A stretch of 64,000 nt of DNA from Heterohyrax brucei. Lineage: Eukaryota > Chordata > Mammalia > Hyracoidea > Procaviidae. Location of the stretch: NCBI GenBank assembly GCA_028571685.1, contig CM053146.1, positions 110,025,431-110,089,430 on the forward strand. The letters run 5' to 3'. Position numbers and translations under genes: made by a program. Within the stretch, counting starts at the first letter, position 1. Each line of letters begins with the position of its first letter. The notes under the pieces were generated by a model. It saw nothing but the letters and a program-made list of their open reading frames with translations, made no database searches and was not told the DNA's origin. Shown in pieces: positions 10,790-24,300 of the stretch.

Positions 10790-11531
10790 GGTATCACGGA
10801 GTTGGTTCCAACTCAGAGCGACCCTATGCACAAGAGAAGGAAACACTACCCAGGCCTTCACAAGCCTCGTAATCGTCACTGTATCTGAGCACGTTGCTGC
10901 AGCTACTGTGTCAGTCCAGCTGGCTAAGGGTCTTCCTCCTTTTTGCAGACCCTCTACTTTAGGGTATGTGAGATAAAGTCTCACCACTCTCACTTTGCAG
11001 GAGCATTCTGGTTGTACTTCTTCCAAGACAGACTTGTTCTTTTGGTAGTCCATGGTGTGTTCAACATTCTTCACCAACACTGTAATTCAAAGGCATCAAT
11101 TCTTCTGCAGTCTTCCTTATTCAGTGTCCAGCTTTCACAAGCATCTGAGGTGACTGAAAACAACACAGCTTGCGTCAGGTGCACCTTAGTCCTCAAGGTG
11201 ACGTCTTTGCTTTTTAACATTTTAAAGAGGTCTTTCACAGCGGATTTGCCCAATGCAAGGTGTCATTTGACTTCTCAACCACTGCTTCCATGGGTGTTGA
11301 TTGGAAATCTAAGTAAATTTAGAATGAAATCCTTGACAACTTCAGTCTTTTCTCTGTTTATCATGATGTCTCTTATTCAGTTGTGAGGATTTTTGTGTTC
11401 TTTTTTTTTTTTTTAATTTTCATTTTTATTTAGGATTTTTGTGTTCTTGATGTTGAGGTGTAGAACATGCCAAAGGCTGTAGTTGTTAATCTGCAGCAAT
11501 AAGTGCTTCAAGTCCTCTCAGCTTTCAGTGA
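10789..11531 (-). mobile_element. RTE-type LINE, antisense 3' fragment
   Basis: Minus-strand reading gives LFKMLKSKDVTLRTKVHLTQ and ESWTLNKEDCRRIDAFELQC, then MLVKNVEHTMDYQKN, the same C-terminal RTE region as at 3.9-4.6 kb. It is interrupted by a 29-base insertion at 11403-11431. Confidence 0.8.
11403..11431 (-). mobile_element. 29-base poly(A)-only retroinsertion
   Basis: A T-rich insert (12 T, then 17 bases with A and C) flanked by perfect 17-base repeats AGGATTTTTGTGTTCTT at 11386-11402 and 11432-11448. It looks like an antisense poly(A) tail with no element body. Confidence 0.75.
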
Positions 11532-12331
11532 GGTGGTGAATGATAAGCAGTGTGGAAGGAATGAAGCAACGTGGTAGATTAGCGACAGCGTGCTGCTTTA
11601 GACTGGGTGACCAGGGAAGATCTCACACCAGGTAAAAAGAAGCTGCCAACTATAGCAAGGCTGGAGAAAAGGAATTGAGTTCAGGAGATGACATGCCCCA
11701 AGGCCCTGGTAATTTAGCACGTTCAAGAAGCCAGAGCAATAGGCCAAGGAGTCAGAGATTATGAGCAAGGGACGAAGTGGCTGAGATGTGCTCAGAGCAG
11801 GGGCAGAGCCACCCCATGAGGCTTCCATAGTGACAATATGGGGATTTGCTAAGGGTGATAGGAGGCTACTGGAAGGTGTTAAGTAGAAAAAGGGCAGGTT
11901 TAAGCAAAATGCAGTGCTCTTTGAGAAGAATGAGACCCATCCAGGATATGTTCCTGGGACCTAAGCAATTTGAAAAGTTGGGCTGAAGCTTGGCTTGTTG
12001 TTTATGGGTTTTACACTGAAGCCATCAAATGTCAGAAAACACAAGAAGAGGTGTGGCATGTGGGTTGAGTGCAGAGCTGGCTTTGAAGCCAGGATTGGTG
12101 GGAGGCAGGAGACATGTGAGGTAAGGGGCAGTCCCCACTGTTGCCCTCCATCTAAAAGGCCAAGAAGCAAGGAAGTCTCCACCTCCTGCACGCCACTCTG
12201 AAGCTGTGGCCACTTGCTTCTAGACGAGGATAGATTCCGGTTGCTTGGACCTAAATCCTTTCTACTCGTTTCAGAGGCTGGTGCCAACGAGCACTCCCAC
12301 TCAGAGTCGTAAGGTGAAACTTACGGGTGCA
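11532..12331 (+). promoter_or_regulatory. AOX4 upstream flank, promoter not resolved
   Basis: This 800-base stretch is free of repeats I recognise and directly precedes the start codon, so it probably holds the promoter and 5' UTR. I see no convincing TATA box and no CpG island. A pyrimidine tract followed by TTTCAG (ending 12274) looks like a splice acceptor, so an upstream non-coding exon is possible. Both ideas are inference. Confidence 0.35.
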
Positions 12332-12385
12332 ATGCATTGTCCTACGAGATCAGATGAGTTGGTTTTCTTTGTGAATGGGAGGAAG
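12332..12385 (+). CDS. AOX4: AOX4 exon 1 (coding part)
   Basis: Codes 18 residues ending [11 protein letters not shown], the conserved first strand of the ferredoxin-like domain. It is followed by a consensus donor (GTAAGT) in phase 0. I chose the ATG at 12332 because it gives the usual short N-terminus of AOX proteins (15-20 residues before the exon 1 donor) and no nearer ATG is in frame. Kozak context is moderate: G at -3, C at +4. The 5' UTR limit cannot be seen. Confidence 0.85.
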
Positions 12386-15300
12386 GTAAGTGTTGGGTGT
12401 TAATGCCACGGCTTGCAGAGGCAGCAGGAAACCAGTAGCTTGAGGGCAGAGCCTCCCTTCTCTCAAGGGGCAAGTAGCCAGGGACTAGAGCTCCTGGGGG
12501 GTGCTAGTGGTTAACTCAGTCAGCAGCTGACCAAAAGGTTGGAGGTTTGAGTTTACTCACATGTGCCTCAGAAGAAAGGCCTGGCGGTCTCCTTCTGAAA
12601 AGTCAGCCACTGAGAATCCTGCGGAGGACAGTTCTACTCTGACTCACATGGGGTCGCTATGAGTCAGAGCTGTCGCAAGGGCAACTGGCTTGGGTTCACC
12701 ACGGACTCCAAGAACCCCAAACTAATTTGACCTCTCCTCCACCCAACTCAGCGAAGGCTCAACTCCTCGGAATGTGGGGAGACAGTAAAACATTGGGGGT
12801 TAATTGCAGGTGACCGATACAGACCACTTCAGTTCCAATCAGTCTCTTCTTTTGACTATGTAAACTTAGACAGGTTAACTCACCTCTCTGAGCCTCAGAG
12901 TTCTGCTCTTTAGAAATGACTTCTTAGGGCTGCTGCAAAGAATTTTAAAGGACTTCTTTCTTTGAGACTCTGCTGCATGCTGTAAAGCACTAACTAAGCT
13001 CTAAACCCTAGCTAGGCCTGATCCCGAGCTATGAACATATCTAGATCCTCAAATTTAAGTAGAAGAGAAATCGAACTTGCTTTGTTTTCGATTTAAGTTT
13101 TTCTGTCATCATTGTGAGGTGCCATTGAGTCTGTTCTGACTCACAACAACCCTATCCCCAACAGATGGAAACAATGTCCTGTCTTGTGCCATGCCCACCA
13201 TTTTTCCGTCCAGTCCACATTATACAGGATTGGTTGAAATGTAATTCCAGTCTACTGGAATCTTCCTCTTTCCTTTGGCTGCAGCTAGATTGCAGGAGGG
13301 ATTTACCGTGGCAAGGCAGGGTTGAGGGACTGGTTCTCCCACTGTCCCTTTTCTCTGGAGTCTCCATGACAGCCATCCTCCCAATGTCTCTCACTGTCAG
13401 TCCTCCCACAAGCTACCAGTTAACTCTCACTGTCCTCTGCCAGGCCTTTTCAACTGTACATCTCCGAATGAAATCCTTCTGCTGCTCCCAGGGCACACGT
13501 CTTCTCTGTGGCCTCGCCACCTCCCCTTTAAGACCTTTACTTCTCCAGTGCCCCAAACCTAACTGGGTTTCTGTACTACCCATCCGTACCCCCATTCTTT
13601 CCCTTCTAACTCTCTCTCCTGCATCCAGTCTCCATGACCACATCTTCTTCAGAAACTACCTTTTGTGATCTGAGTCCCTACATGTTTACCCCACTGGCCA
13701 AGACTTTGAAGACACAAAAGCCAGAGGTGGCTCCTCCCAATACAGTCTGTCCCACATCCCTTCCTGAGTCTTGAGCCTGGAACAAAGTTAGCTCAAGGGA
13801 ATAAGTCTAGCAGTCAGAGAAAATGCAGGTGTGTGGTGGAGGCTGAAGTCAGCTAAGATTTCCAAAATATTATCCAGCCACCCACTCAGTAAACATTTTT
13901 AAGAGATCTGGGTTGGCAGTAGAAAACCCTGGTGGTGTACTGGTTAAGAGTTATGGCTGCTAACCAAAAGGTCAGCAGTTTGAATTCACCAAGCCCTCCT
14001 TGGAAACCCCCTGGGGTGATTCTACTCTGTCCTTTAAGGTCACTATGAGTCAGAATTGACTCCATGGTGATAGATTATGGTGGGAGTAAGGACAGGCAAA
14101 GGAGACCTCCTTTCATTGATTAAGAGATCGAGAGAGGGAGTCCCGATAGTGCAGTAGCTAAAGCACTCTGTTGTTAACTGAGAGACTGCAGGTTTGAACT
14201 CACCAGCAGGTCCATAGGAGAAAGATACGACTGACTGCCTCCTTCTGTAGAGATGACAGCATTGGAAATGCTGTGGGCAGTTCTACTGTATTCTGTAGGG
14301 TCACTGGGGGTCAAAATCGACTCCATGGCGGTGGGTTTAGGCTTTTGGGTTGAGTTATATTTTTCTGATAGAGATTCAGACAGCAACTGAATTTTAACAT
14401 CTGAGCTTAGAAGAATCTTCCTATGCTTTTTTATACTTTGAGGTCTACGAAAAAATCTTCCTATGATTTTATTCTTTGAGGTCGTGTCTTTCTTTTCTTT
14501 TACACACCCGTGGTTTCCAGCACTAATCACAAGTAAGAGCACTGCAGTCATGTGTGTTTCGTGTGTCCCCTGTTGTGTAAATGTGTGTGAAAGCTGTTGG
14601 CCCCCCCAGCACAAAAACACAGGATGAGCTGGAACCAGGCCTGATGTTACGCTCCAGCCCTTACATCAGACAGGACACAAGGGACATTCTGCTGGATCGC
14701 TGACCCTAACCCGGTAATAATCTCTTGTCTCTTTCCAACCCAGGTGATAGAGCGGAACACAGACCCAGAAGTGACCCTGCTGACCTTCCTGCGAAAGAAC
14801 TGGACCCTTTCTTCAGAGTTGGGGCCTTGACTGTGATTGCTTAAAAACTTAGACCAGCTGTAATTCTTCTGAAAACAGCCAGCTTCCTTGACCCTTGCTC
14901 CCTGTTTGGTTTTCAAAATGGTTTTAAGGATATGAGATTAATTGGACTCTTTTTGAGAGGATGAAGTTTCCCCAAAGTTTCTTATACCTTAATTTAATAG
15001 CAGTGAAATATAAGCTAAGCTCTTTACTTCAGCTCTAGTTATTTCCTTAAGGACTAACCGGCTCCCCACCCGAGTAGTTACGTAAGAGACGGTTGTATGG
15101 CACCTGACCCGCCCTTGAAGGAAACCACATTCTCCAGGTGCTGTGAGAGTGTTTGTCACAGAAAAGATTTCTTTTCCCTACAGTTTGTTTTCTCACATCA
15201 GATCTTCTTCACCATTCTGTGTTTTAAAACACAGATCTGCAAAAGGCAAATATATTTTAGCTGATAAATCCAATGAATCTCTCAGAGAAGTCAAAACAAA

Positions 15301-18300
15301 TAACAGAAATGACAAACTGATGGAGCTGGCTGCAGGACAAGTTTTATTTAAAAGCTCACAGGGGTTTTTAAGTAATTTTTAATGTTTAAAAATTAGGAAA
15401 CTTTGTATTTTAAAGACCTGATTTCTAGCTTCTTATGAAAATCTGGAGATAGTCGTTTTTGCAAAGCAAAAATCTTGCTTAGAGTTGAATAAGACTTGTT
15501 CCTACTCCCCCATCTAAAATGGCATGGGAGTGTTCCAGTTACACCCAGCCCTCCACTTATCTACACAACCACTCTGATAAACTCTTAATTTAGGTAGGCA
15601 AGCCTTGTGATTTAAAAGGAAACCCTGTTAAGTGCTGTGTCTGCTAACCAAAAGGTCAGCAGTTCAAATCCACCAGGTGCTCTTTCAAAACTCTATGAAG
15701 CAGTTCTCCTCGGCCCTATGGGGTCATTATGATTTGGAATTCACTCAAAGGCAACAGGTTTGGGTTTTTTTGGTTTGGTGATTTAAAAAAAAAAAAAGTA
15801 ACTGATAGCAACAGAGTTCATGATTCTAAAGTGTTTCAGCCAGCTCAGTTCATTGCAACCAATCACGTTAACTGTGTGGAAATGGACCATGAGAGGGAAA
15901 GGGATGGATAAAAAAAGAGGGAGCTGAGCTGAGCTGAGACTAGCATTGGGATTAGGACCTGGACCAAACAGAAGCATTAGGACACACAAGCTAGGATCTG
16001 AAATGAGGTGGAGATTTCTCCGAAGACTCACTAACTTGCTCTCTAATGCAAACCAAATTACTGTACAAAACTAATCATAACAGAATTACTAAAAACAAAA
16101 TTATTTATTCCAGTTGTATGACTGGAACCCAGAAGAAGTCATAAGAAGGGGTGGCACAGACAATTAAGTTCTCTGTTACTAGCAGCCAAGACAAGAAGAG
16201 GCACCTCAGAGAACAGGCCTGGAAATCTGCTTCCAAAAGACGACAGCCTGGAAAATCCAGTGGAGCAAAGTTCCACTCTGCACACACGAGGTCACCTTGA
16301 GCTGGAATCAACTTGTAGGCCCCTAACAGCAACATAATGGATTTTCCAAAGGGCTTTTGCATGCTTTATCTTATAAGATGCTTATAATAAGCCTGTGAAG
16401 ATAAGATAGGTACTGCTTTTCCCTTTCACAAGTGAGAAAGCAGGCTAATACGCTCAGTGCCATGCAGCATTTAGTGAAATACAGCGTGGCTTTTACTGAA
16501 GTGCTCTTTGCAAACTCTATGGGGCAGTTCTACCCTGTCCTATGGGATAGCCACGAGTCAGAATCGACTCATAGCAGCAGGTTTTGGTTTTTTTAGAGGT
16601 GGGTAAGTGACTTCTTAGATCTGCCTCTCTCCCCTCAAAGATCTTCTTGTTAGTAACAGCCTCGTGACAGCTCTGCCCATCTTGGCAGCTTTTCCTTAAC
16701 CAGCCCCTTCTCCCAGTACGCCTCACAGGGACCAAGTACGCCTGTGGAAGAGGGGGCTGTGGAGCGTGCACCGTGATGGTGTCTAGACATGACCCCGCCA
16801 CCAAGATGATAAGGTATCCTTCGCTGAAGCCTTGAAGCCCACTAGGGGCTGTTTCTTTGCCAGGCTTATATTCTCATCTCATAGCTGAAAGAGATCTTCC
16901 TGTCCTTCTTGCCACCCGTGGATCTTAGACTCCCTTGGAAAATTTGATAAAATCTAAGTGCCATCCCCTCAGAAAACACATAAACTAGGTACACTCTGCA
17001 TATAGTCTCAGGAAATGATGGACCTGCCAAGCACCTACAAGTGTGGCAGGTTAAAAATCCTCAGTTCAACTCAGTCCTTCATTTTGCAGATGAGGAAAGT
17101 AAGATTCAAAGAGAGATGAAATCGTTGTTCAATATCAAAACTAGTAAGCATTAGAAAAAGGACTTGAACCCATGATTTTTGCCTCTGAAGTTAATGCCCT
17201 TTCTACTGGTGGGCTAAGCCAAAAGGCCCTGTGTATCAAGCCTGGGCTGTGACTCCATTCTTTACTTAGTGGCCAGATTCCAGAACTTGTACTTCTCTCA
17301 AAGCTATTGGCCAAAGAAATCAAGAGATGGCCTAAAACAACCCTATGGATTGACCTTGTCTGGAAAGCTTAAAATTAACAAGCAAAAAAATATATACCCC
17401 AAATACACAGACACGGGTAAGGACTTAGTGTGTGCTTCTTATCTGCTATGGCATGAGTATGCTGGTGAGCACTGGCGGACGCTCAGGCACACGCCTAATG
17501 GCTGAGTCCATTTCTACTGCCCCCAGGTATGTCTGTTCTGGGCTTGGGAAGTTTGTCTAATGTTCAGAATGCCCAGATGCACCCTAGGGATCTCCAATTC
17601 TTACAGCTATTACAGAGTCAGTAGAGAGAACTCTAAACTCTTCCTCCCTGGGCCTCCTTTAGCTTTCTGCCCCCTCAGCAGAGTGATTTCCTGGTTCCTG
17701 ATCTCCCCACAAGGCAGGACTATATCACTTACCTTGACTGTCCTTGTGTTTCTCACACAAAGACACTTCTCCGTCATGGCCTGCCTGGTGCCCATCTGCT
17801 CTCTGTATGGAGCTGCTGTCACCACTGTGGAAGGAGTTGGAAGCATCGAAACCAGGATTCACCCTGTGCAGGTGAGAGCACATTACAAATGGCTCGCTTC
17901 TTGGCTTTATCTTTTGAACAAATGCTGTGTTTACTGCGCTGCTTGAGACCTCTAGGTTGTGGTCAGGTAAGTAGAAGCTTTAGGTGCATACTGATCCGGG
18001 TAATAGCTTTATCCACTAGTGATTTCAGAGAATGCGGGGAATCTGTCCAAATTTTATTAAATTGTCATCTTTTTTTCTTACTTACATTATTTGAATGATA
18101 AACAGAATGATCAAAATATTGATTGATGCCTATCATGTTACAATCTAGAATCCATAGTATACAAAGGATATTACACATAGAATAAAATGTCTCTCAGGCC
18201 AATGGGATAAAATTCAGGATTACCCTCTATAACGTGGAGTTATTGTGAGTCAAATGGAAATGTAGTGGGGAGGTCAGGGAGAGAGGTAAGTGAAATCTAA

Positions 18301-21300
18301 AACTGATTTTACCAGAACAAGCACTTCTCTGAATCCTAACCTGAAGCCAGAATTCAGGGGCTGATTTTAAGAGTAGCATGGCATGCATTGGCAGAGACTA
18401 CATCAATTCCCCTGTCATCGTCTTGAGGGCTACAGCAACCATGGAACCAGAACGACCGACAGTGCAAATCCTTCTAGGCAGACAGAGCCCAGAAGGGCTG
18501 GATCTAGCAGTCTGTTGGACAGGAGGTCAGAGAGGATGTTCACAAGGTAGCTGATCAATCTGAAACCTAGCATTTCATTACTCTACATTCTGGTCTCTGA
18601 AACAGCGCTGCTCAAACTTTAGTGGGAGCTTGTTAAAAATGCATATTCTGGGTCAGGAGGTTTGGGGTTCTGCATTTTCTATAAGCTCCCACATAGAAAC
18701 CATACAGCTGGTCCATGAAACGCACTTTAAATAGCAAATATCTGGGACACAGATCAAAGTCTCAGAGCTTTGAAAACAGAGGAATTTAAAGAACAAAGGG
18801 AGATTGGCAGTGGATGACCTCCATGTTAATCAAAAAAGGTAGCCTCATGGTCAGTACGAAGCTGTGCAAGGTATGGAGGTGTTCAGGAAAAATCTTTTGG
18901 AACTTATACTCTACTTTCCTTACAATGATTGATTTCTGGAGAATTCTCCTCACTCAATGAGCAGCACACTGCTAATTCCCAAGTGGAAGGCTCTGGGCAT
19001 TTGATCTTCATGAGTTATTATAATGACAGAACACAGTGTCTAGGTCACTTCCTCTAGTCCCACCTAGGTAAAGGGGTAGGGGACATTTGCTCAGGGAGTG
19101 AGTTCCACCATGACAAGGATGTAGACCCTCGTAGGGAGTTGGTGGCAGCAAGAAGTCAGGGCCTGTGACCTTGTGTGTGTCATTCCAGGAGAGGATCGCC
19201 AAGAGTCATGGCACCCAGTGTGGATTCTGTACCCCGGGGATGGTGATGTCCATGTACACACTGCTGAGGAACCACTCAGAGCCTTCAGAGGAACAGCTCA
19301 TGGAAGCCCTGGGGGGTAAGTCTGACAGGGAGAAAACTCACCACCATCCAGGGTCAAACACAAAGAGCGCTAAGGCTGCTCCACCCATCCCCAATGTCCT
19401 CTGACCCCTACTAGTGGCCTTCTTCAGCTGCTTGTAAAGTAGCCACAGTTCACCCAGGAGCAGAAAACACCAAGCTGCACCATGTTTGTCATAGCACCCT
19501 CTTGGAGCAGCCTCCATAAGACTCATACACTGCATGTGAGGCACATCACACACCTTGGCACCCGCTTGTCCATTCAGTGACTTAGATAAATAGACCCTTC
19601 AGCATCAAAGGATCTGCTAAAATTTGAAAGGTGTTAAAGCTGCCAAAAAGGAGGCTGTATGTACATCCTTTTGCTTCATCAATAAACATCATTTTCAGAT
19701 GCCACAAATCCCATAAAAAGTCACTCATTGTATACACAAGTTCTCAGATTCACTGATACTCACAGCAACTCCATAGGACAAAGCAGAACTGCCCCCATAG
19801 GGTTTTCAAGGCTGTAAGCTTAGCGGAAGCAGACTGCTATATCTTTCTCCCACAGAGTGGCTGGTGGGTTCAAATCACAGACTTTTCAGTTAGCATCCAA
19901 GCATTTAACCACTGCAAGTCAGAATGAACTCCACAGCAACAGGTTTGGTTTGGTTTCATAAATACCAACACATGAGCACAGATGCACTCTTCTATTCTGC
20001 CGGACCATTTTCTCTCTCTCTCTTTCTCTCTCAGCTCCAATACAGAAAACAGGCTAACTGATCTAAAATCCCCAGCTTCTTTAAATCCTTCCCCTATTCA
20101 AGGTTCTTCAGTGGTCCCTTGTCCATAAAGCATAGCCAAGCCTAATCCCTTTAATCAGGCATTCAAAGAAGTCCAATAACTGCCTAACTAACCCACACCA
20201 CCCGCCTTACTGTCTGTGTGACTCCCTGCAGACCTGTTTCCTACCAGACTCCCAACCTCTGTGCACATTCCCACTTCTTCACTTTTGTTTGCACTGCTCT
20301 ACAAGCCCAGTTCCATGCTCACAGAAGCTCCAACCTTTCATGTAGCACCCATATGTTAATGATTTGCACTACTGTGAGACTCCATATAGAGTCTGTGTTT
20401 TAGGGACCCCTGGTGGTACAGTGGTTAAAATGCTTGGTTGCTAACCTAGAAGTTGGCAGCTCAAACTCACCGGCCACTCCACAGTAGAAGCTGTGGCAAT
20501 CTGCTTCCGTAAAGATTCATGGTCTTGGAAACCCTATAGAGCAGTTCTACCCTGTTCTATAGCGTGGTTATGAGTCAGAATCAACTCGATGACAGTGTGT
20601 CTTGGTGGGCTGGCTCTTGATATATGGAAATCCTAGCATATCATGGTACAGAAACTCTTGCATTAGAGAAAAAATCTCAATAAAGACATGGAAGCTCTAA
20701 ATACCATAATTAACCAACTTAATCTCATAGACATACAGAATACTTCACCCAACAGGAGCCAGATATACTTTCTTTTTCAATGTACATGGAACATTCTACA
20801 GAATAGACCACATATTAGGCCACAAGGCAAGCCTTACCAGAATCCAAAGCATCAAAATGTTACAAAATGTCTTTTCTGACCATCCAAGTAGAAATAAATA
20901 ACAGAAAAACCAAGGGAAAGAGATCAAATACATGGAAACTGAACAACACTTTCCTCAAAAACTACTGGGTTGCAGAAGAAATCAAGAGTAGAATAAAGAA
21001 TTCATTGAATCAAATGAGAATGAGAAAACATCTTACCAGAATCTTTGGGACACAGCAAAAGCAGTGCTCAGAGGTCAATTTATTGCAATAAATTCACACA
21101 GACAAAAAGAAGAAAGGCACAAAATCAGGACATTAATCCCACAACTTGAACTAATAGAAAGAGAGCAGCAAAAGAAGCCACTGGGCACAAGAAGAAAGGA
21201 GATAACAAAAATTAGGGCAGAGATAAATGAAACAGACAATTCAAAAAAATTGAAAAAGTCAAAAGACCAAAAGCTGGTTCTTCTAAAAGATCAATGAAAT

Positions 21301-24300
21301 TGATAAACCACTTGCCAAACTGACAAAAGATAAACAGAGGAAGCAAATAACTCAAATAAGAAATGAGATGGGCAATATCATAACAAACTCAACTGGAATT
21401 AAAAGGATCATAACAAAATATGATGAAAAATTGTACTTTAACAAATTTGAAAACCTAGAAGAAATTTAAAAATTTCTAAAAACACACTGTTTACCTAAAC
21501 TAACACAAACCAAGATAGAAAAACCAAATAAACCTGTAACAAAAGAAGGGATTGGAAAGATTTTAAAAAAGAAAGAAAGAAAGAAAGAAAGAAAACTGTC
21601 AAGCCCTGGGCTTGACAGCTTCAGTGGAAAATTCTACCCAACTTTCAGAGAAGAGTTAACAGCAGTACTACCTAAAGTATTTCATAGCATAGAAAAACAT
21701 GAAGTGCTCTCGAGCTCAGTCTATGAAGCCATCACAACCCTGATACCAAAGCCAACTAAAGACATCACAAAAAAAAAGAAAATTACAGACCAGTGTCCCT
21801 CTTGAATGCAGATCCTCAACGAAAAATCCTGAACAAAATTCTAGCCAGTAGAATTCAACAGCATATCAAAAAAAAACAATTCATAGTGACCAAGTGGGAT
21901 TCATACCAGCTTTGTAGGTAGAGTTCAACGTGAGAAAAACAATCCGCATAATCCATCACATAATAAAAGACAAGACCCACACGATCTTATCAGGCAATGC
22001 AGAAAAGGCATTTGACAAAGTGCAATACCTATTCATGATAAAAAAAAACTCTCAGCAAAATAGGAATAGAAGGGGAATTCCTTGACATAACAAGGGCTAT
22101 TTATACAAAGCCAACAACCAACATCACCCTAAATGGAAAGTCTGAAAGCCTTCCCCCTGAAAACAAGAGCCAGACAAGAATATCCTTTATCACCACTCTC
22201 ACTCAACACTGTGCTGGAGGTCCTAGCCAGAGCAATTAGACTGTAAAAAGAAATAAAACCTACTACCAGTGAGCCAATTCTGACTTACAGTAAGCCTATA
22301 GAACAGAGTAGAACTGCTCCATAGCATTTCTAAGTAGCACCTGGTAGATTTGAACTGCTGGCCTTTGGTTAGCAGATGCTTCTCTTAACCACCATGCCTC
22401 CAGAGTTCCCAAAAAGAAATGAAGGACCTTCGAGTTGGTAAGGAAGAAGTAAATATATTTCTGCTTGCAGATGATACAACCTTACACAGAGAAAACACTA
22501 AGAATACACAAGAAAACTACCAGAACTAATAGAAGATTTCAGCAAATTACCAAAATACAAGATAGACATACAAAAACAGCTGGCTTTCCCTACACCAACA
22601 AAGAGCACTTTAAAGAGAAAAACACCAAATCAATAAACAATAGCCCCCAAGAAGATAAAGTATTTAGAAATAAATCTAACCAGAGACATGAAAAACCTGT
22701 AAAAAGAAAACTACAAGACACAATTGCAGGAAACAAAAAAAACCTACATGAGTGGAAAGATATAGCCTGCTCGTGTATAGGAAGAGTCAGCACTGTGAAA
22801 AGGTCAGTTCAACCCAAAGTGATCTACAGATACAATGCCATTCCCGTCCAAATTCCAATGGCATTTTTTAATGAGTTGGAGAAACAAATCACCAACTTCA
22901 CATGGAAAGAGAAGAGACCCTGGATAAGTAAAGCATTACTGAAAAAGAAAAACAGAGTGGGAGGCCTCACACTACCTGATATTAGAACCTATTATGCCAC
23001 CATAGCAGCAAAGCAGCTGTGGTCCCCAGACTCTCTGTTAATCCAGAACTAAAACCACTCCTGAAGCCCACTCTTCAAACAAAGATTGTAACACATAAAA
23101 TAATTCTCATCAAGAATGTGTTTCTTAGTTCAAGAAGATAAATGAGTCTATTTTACCCAAAGCAATTTATTTATATAATGCAATCCCAATACAAGTTCCA
23201 GCATCACTTTTTAAAGAGATGGAGAAACAAATCACCAATTTTGTTTGGAAAGGGAAGAGGCCCCGGATAAGTAAGGTACTACTAAAGAAGAAGAACACAC
23301 TGGGAGGCCTCTCATTACCCGACCTTAGAACATACTACACTGCCACAGTGGTCAAAACAGCCTGGTACTGGTATAAGAACAGACAGATGGATCCATGGAA
23401 CAGAATTGAGACCCCAGAGATGACACCATCTGCCTATGAACAGTTGATATTCAACAAAGGCCCTGAGACATTAAACTGGGGTAAAAACAGTATCTTCAAC
23501 AAACGCTGCCAAAATTAGATATCCATCTGCAATAAACTGAATCAAGGTCCATATCTTACACCTTATACAAAAACCAACTCCAACTGGATAAAAGACCTAA
23601 ATATCAAACCTAAAACAATAAAGCTCATCCAAGAAAAGGTAGGAAAAACAATGGAAGTTTTAATACACAATGAGGACAGACTCCAAAATCTGTCAAAGAA
23701 ACCTCAATCAACAGAAGAAAAAATAGATAAATGGGAACTATTAAGAATCAAACACTTTTGCTCATCCAAAGACTTTATTAATAGAATTAAAAGAACACCT
23801 ACAGAATGGGGAAAAAATATTTGGCAACTCTATGTCAGACCGATGCCTGATCTCCATAATCTATAAGATACTACAAAATATCAAGAAGAAGAAGATAAAC
23901 CATCCAATTAAGCGATGGGCAAAGGAGATGGACAGACACTTCACTAAAGAGGAGATCCAGGCAGCCAAAAAACACATGCGGACATGTTCACGATCTTTAG
24001 TTATTAAAGAAATTCAAATCAAGACGACAATGAAATACCATCTCACCCCAACAAGATTGGCCATGATCCAGAAAACACAAAACAACAAATGCTGGAGAGG
24101 CTGTGGAGAAAGTGGAACCCTCCTACACTGTTGGTGGGGTTGCAAAATGGTCCAGCCTCTTTGGAAAGCAATCTGGCGCTTCCTTAAAAAAATGGATATC
24201 GATATACCATTTGACCCAGTAATTCCACTACTTGGAATATATCCTACAGAATCAAGGCCTTTCACACCAACGGACACATGCACCAGAATGTTTATCACAG

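Noticed and set aside
13165..13668. 167-codon open frame in intron 1
   Set aside because: No splice signals, no motifs, partly overlapping an RTE fragment. Chance openness in a C/T-rich region is likelier.
14801..14830. Exon 2 running on as a longer coding exon
   Set aside because: It meets TGA after nine codons, and the only GT before that gives the wrong phase for exon 3.
22830..23350. Tandem duplication inside one L1
   Set aside because: The repeated ORF2 segment is explained by two different L1 copies; exact target-site duplications at 23133 and 25529 show the second inserted into the first.
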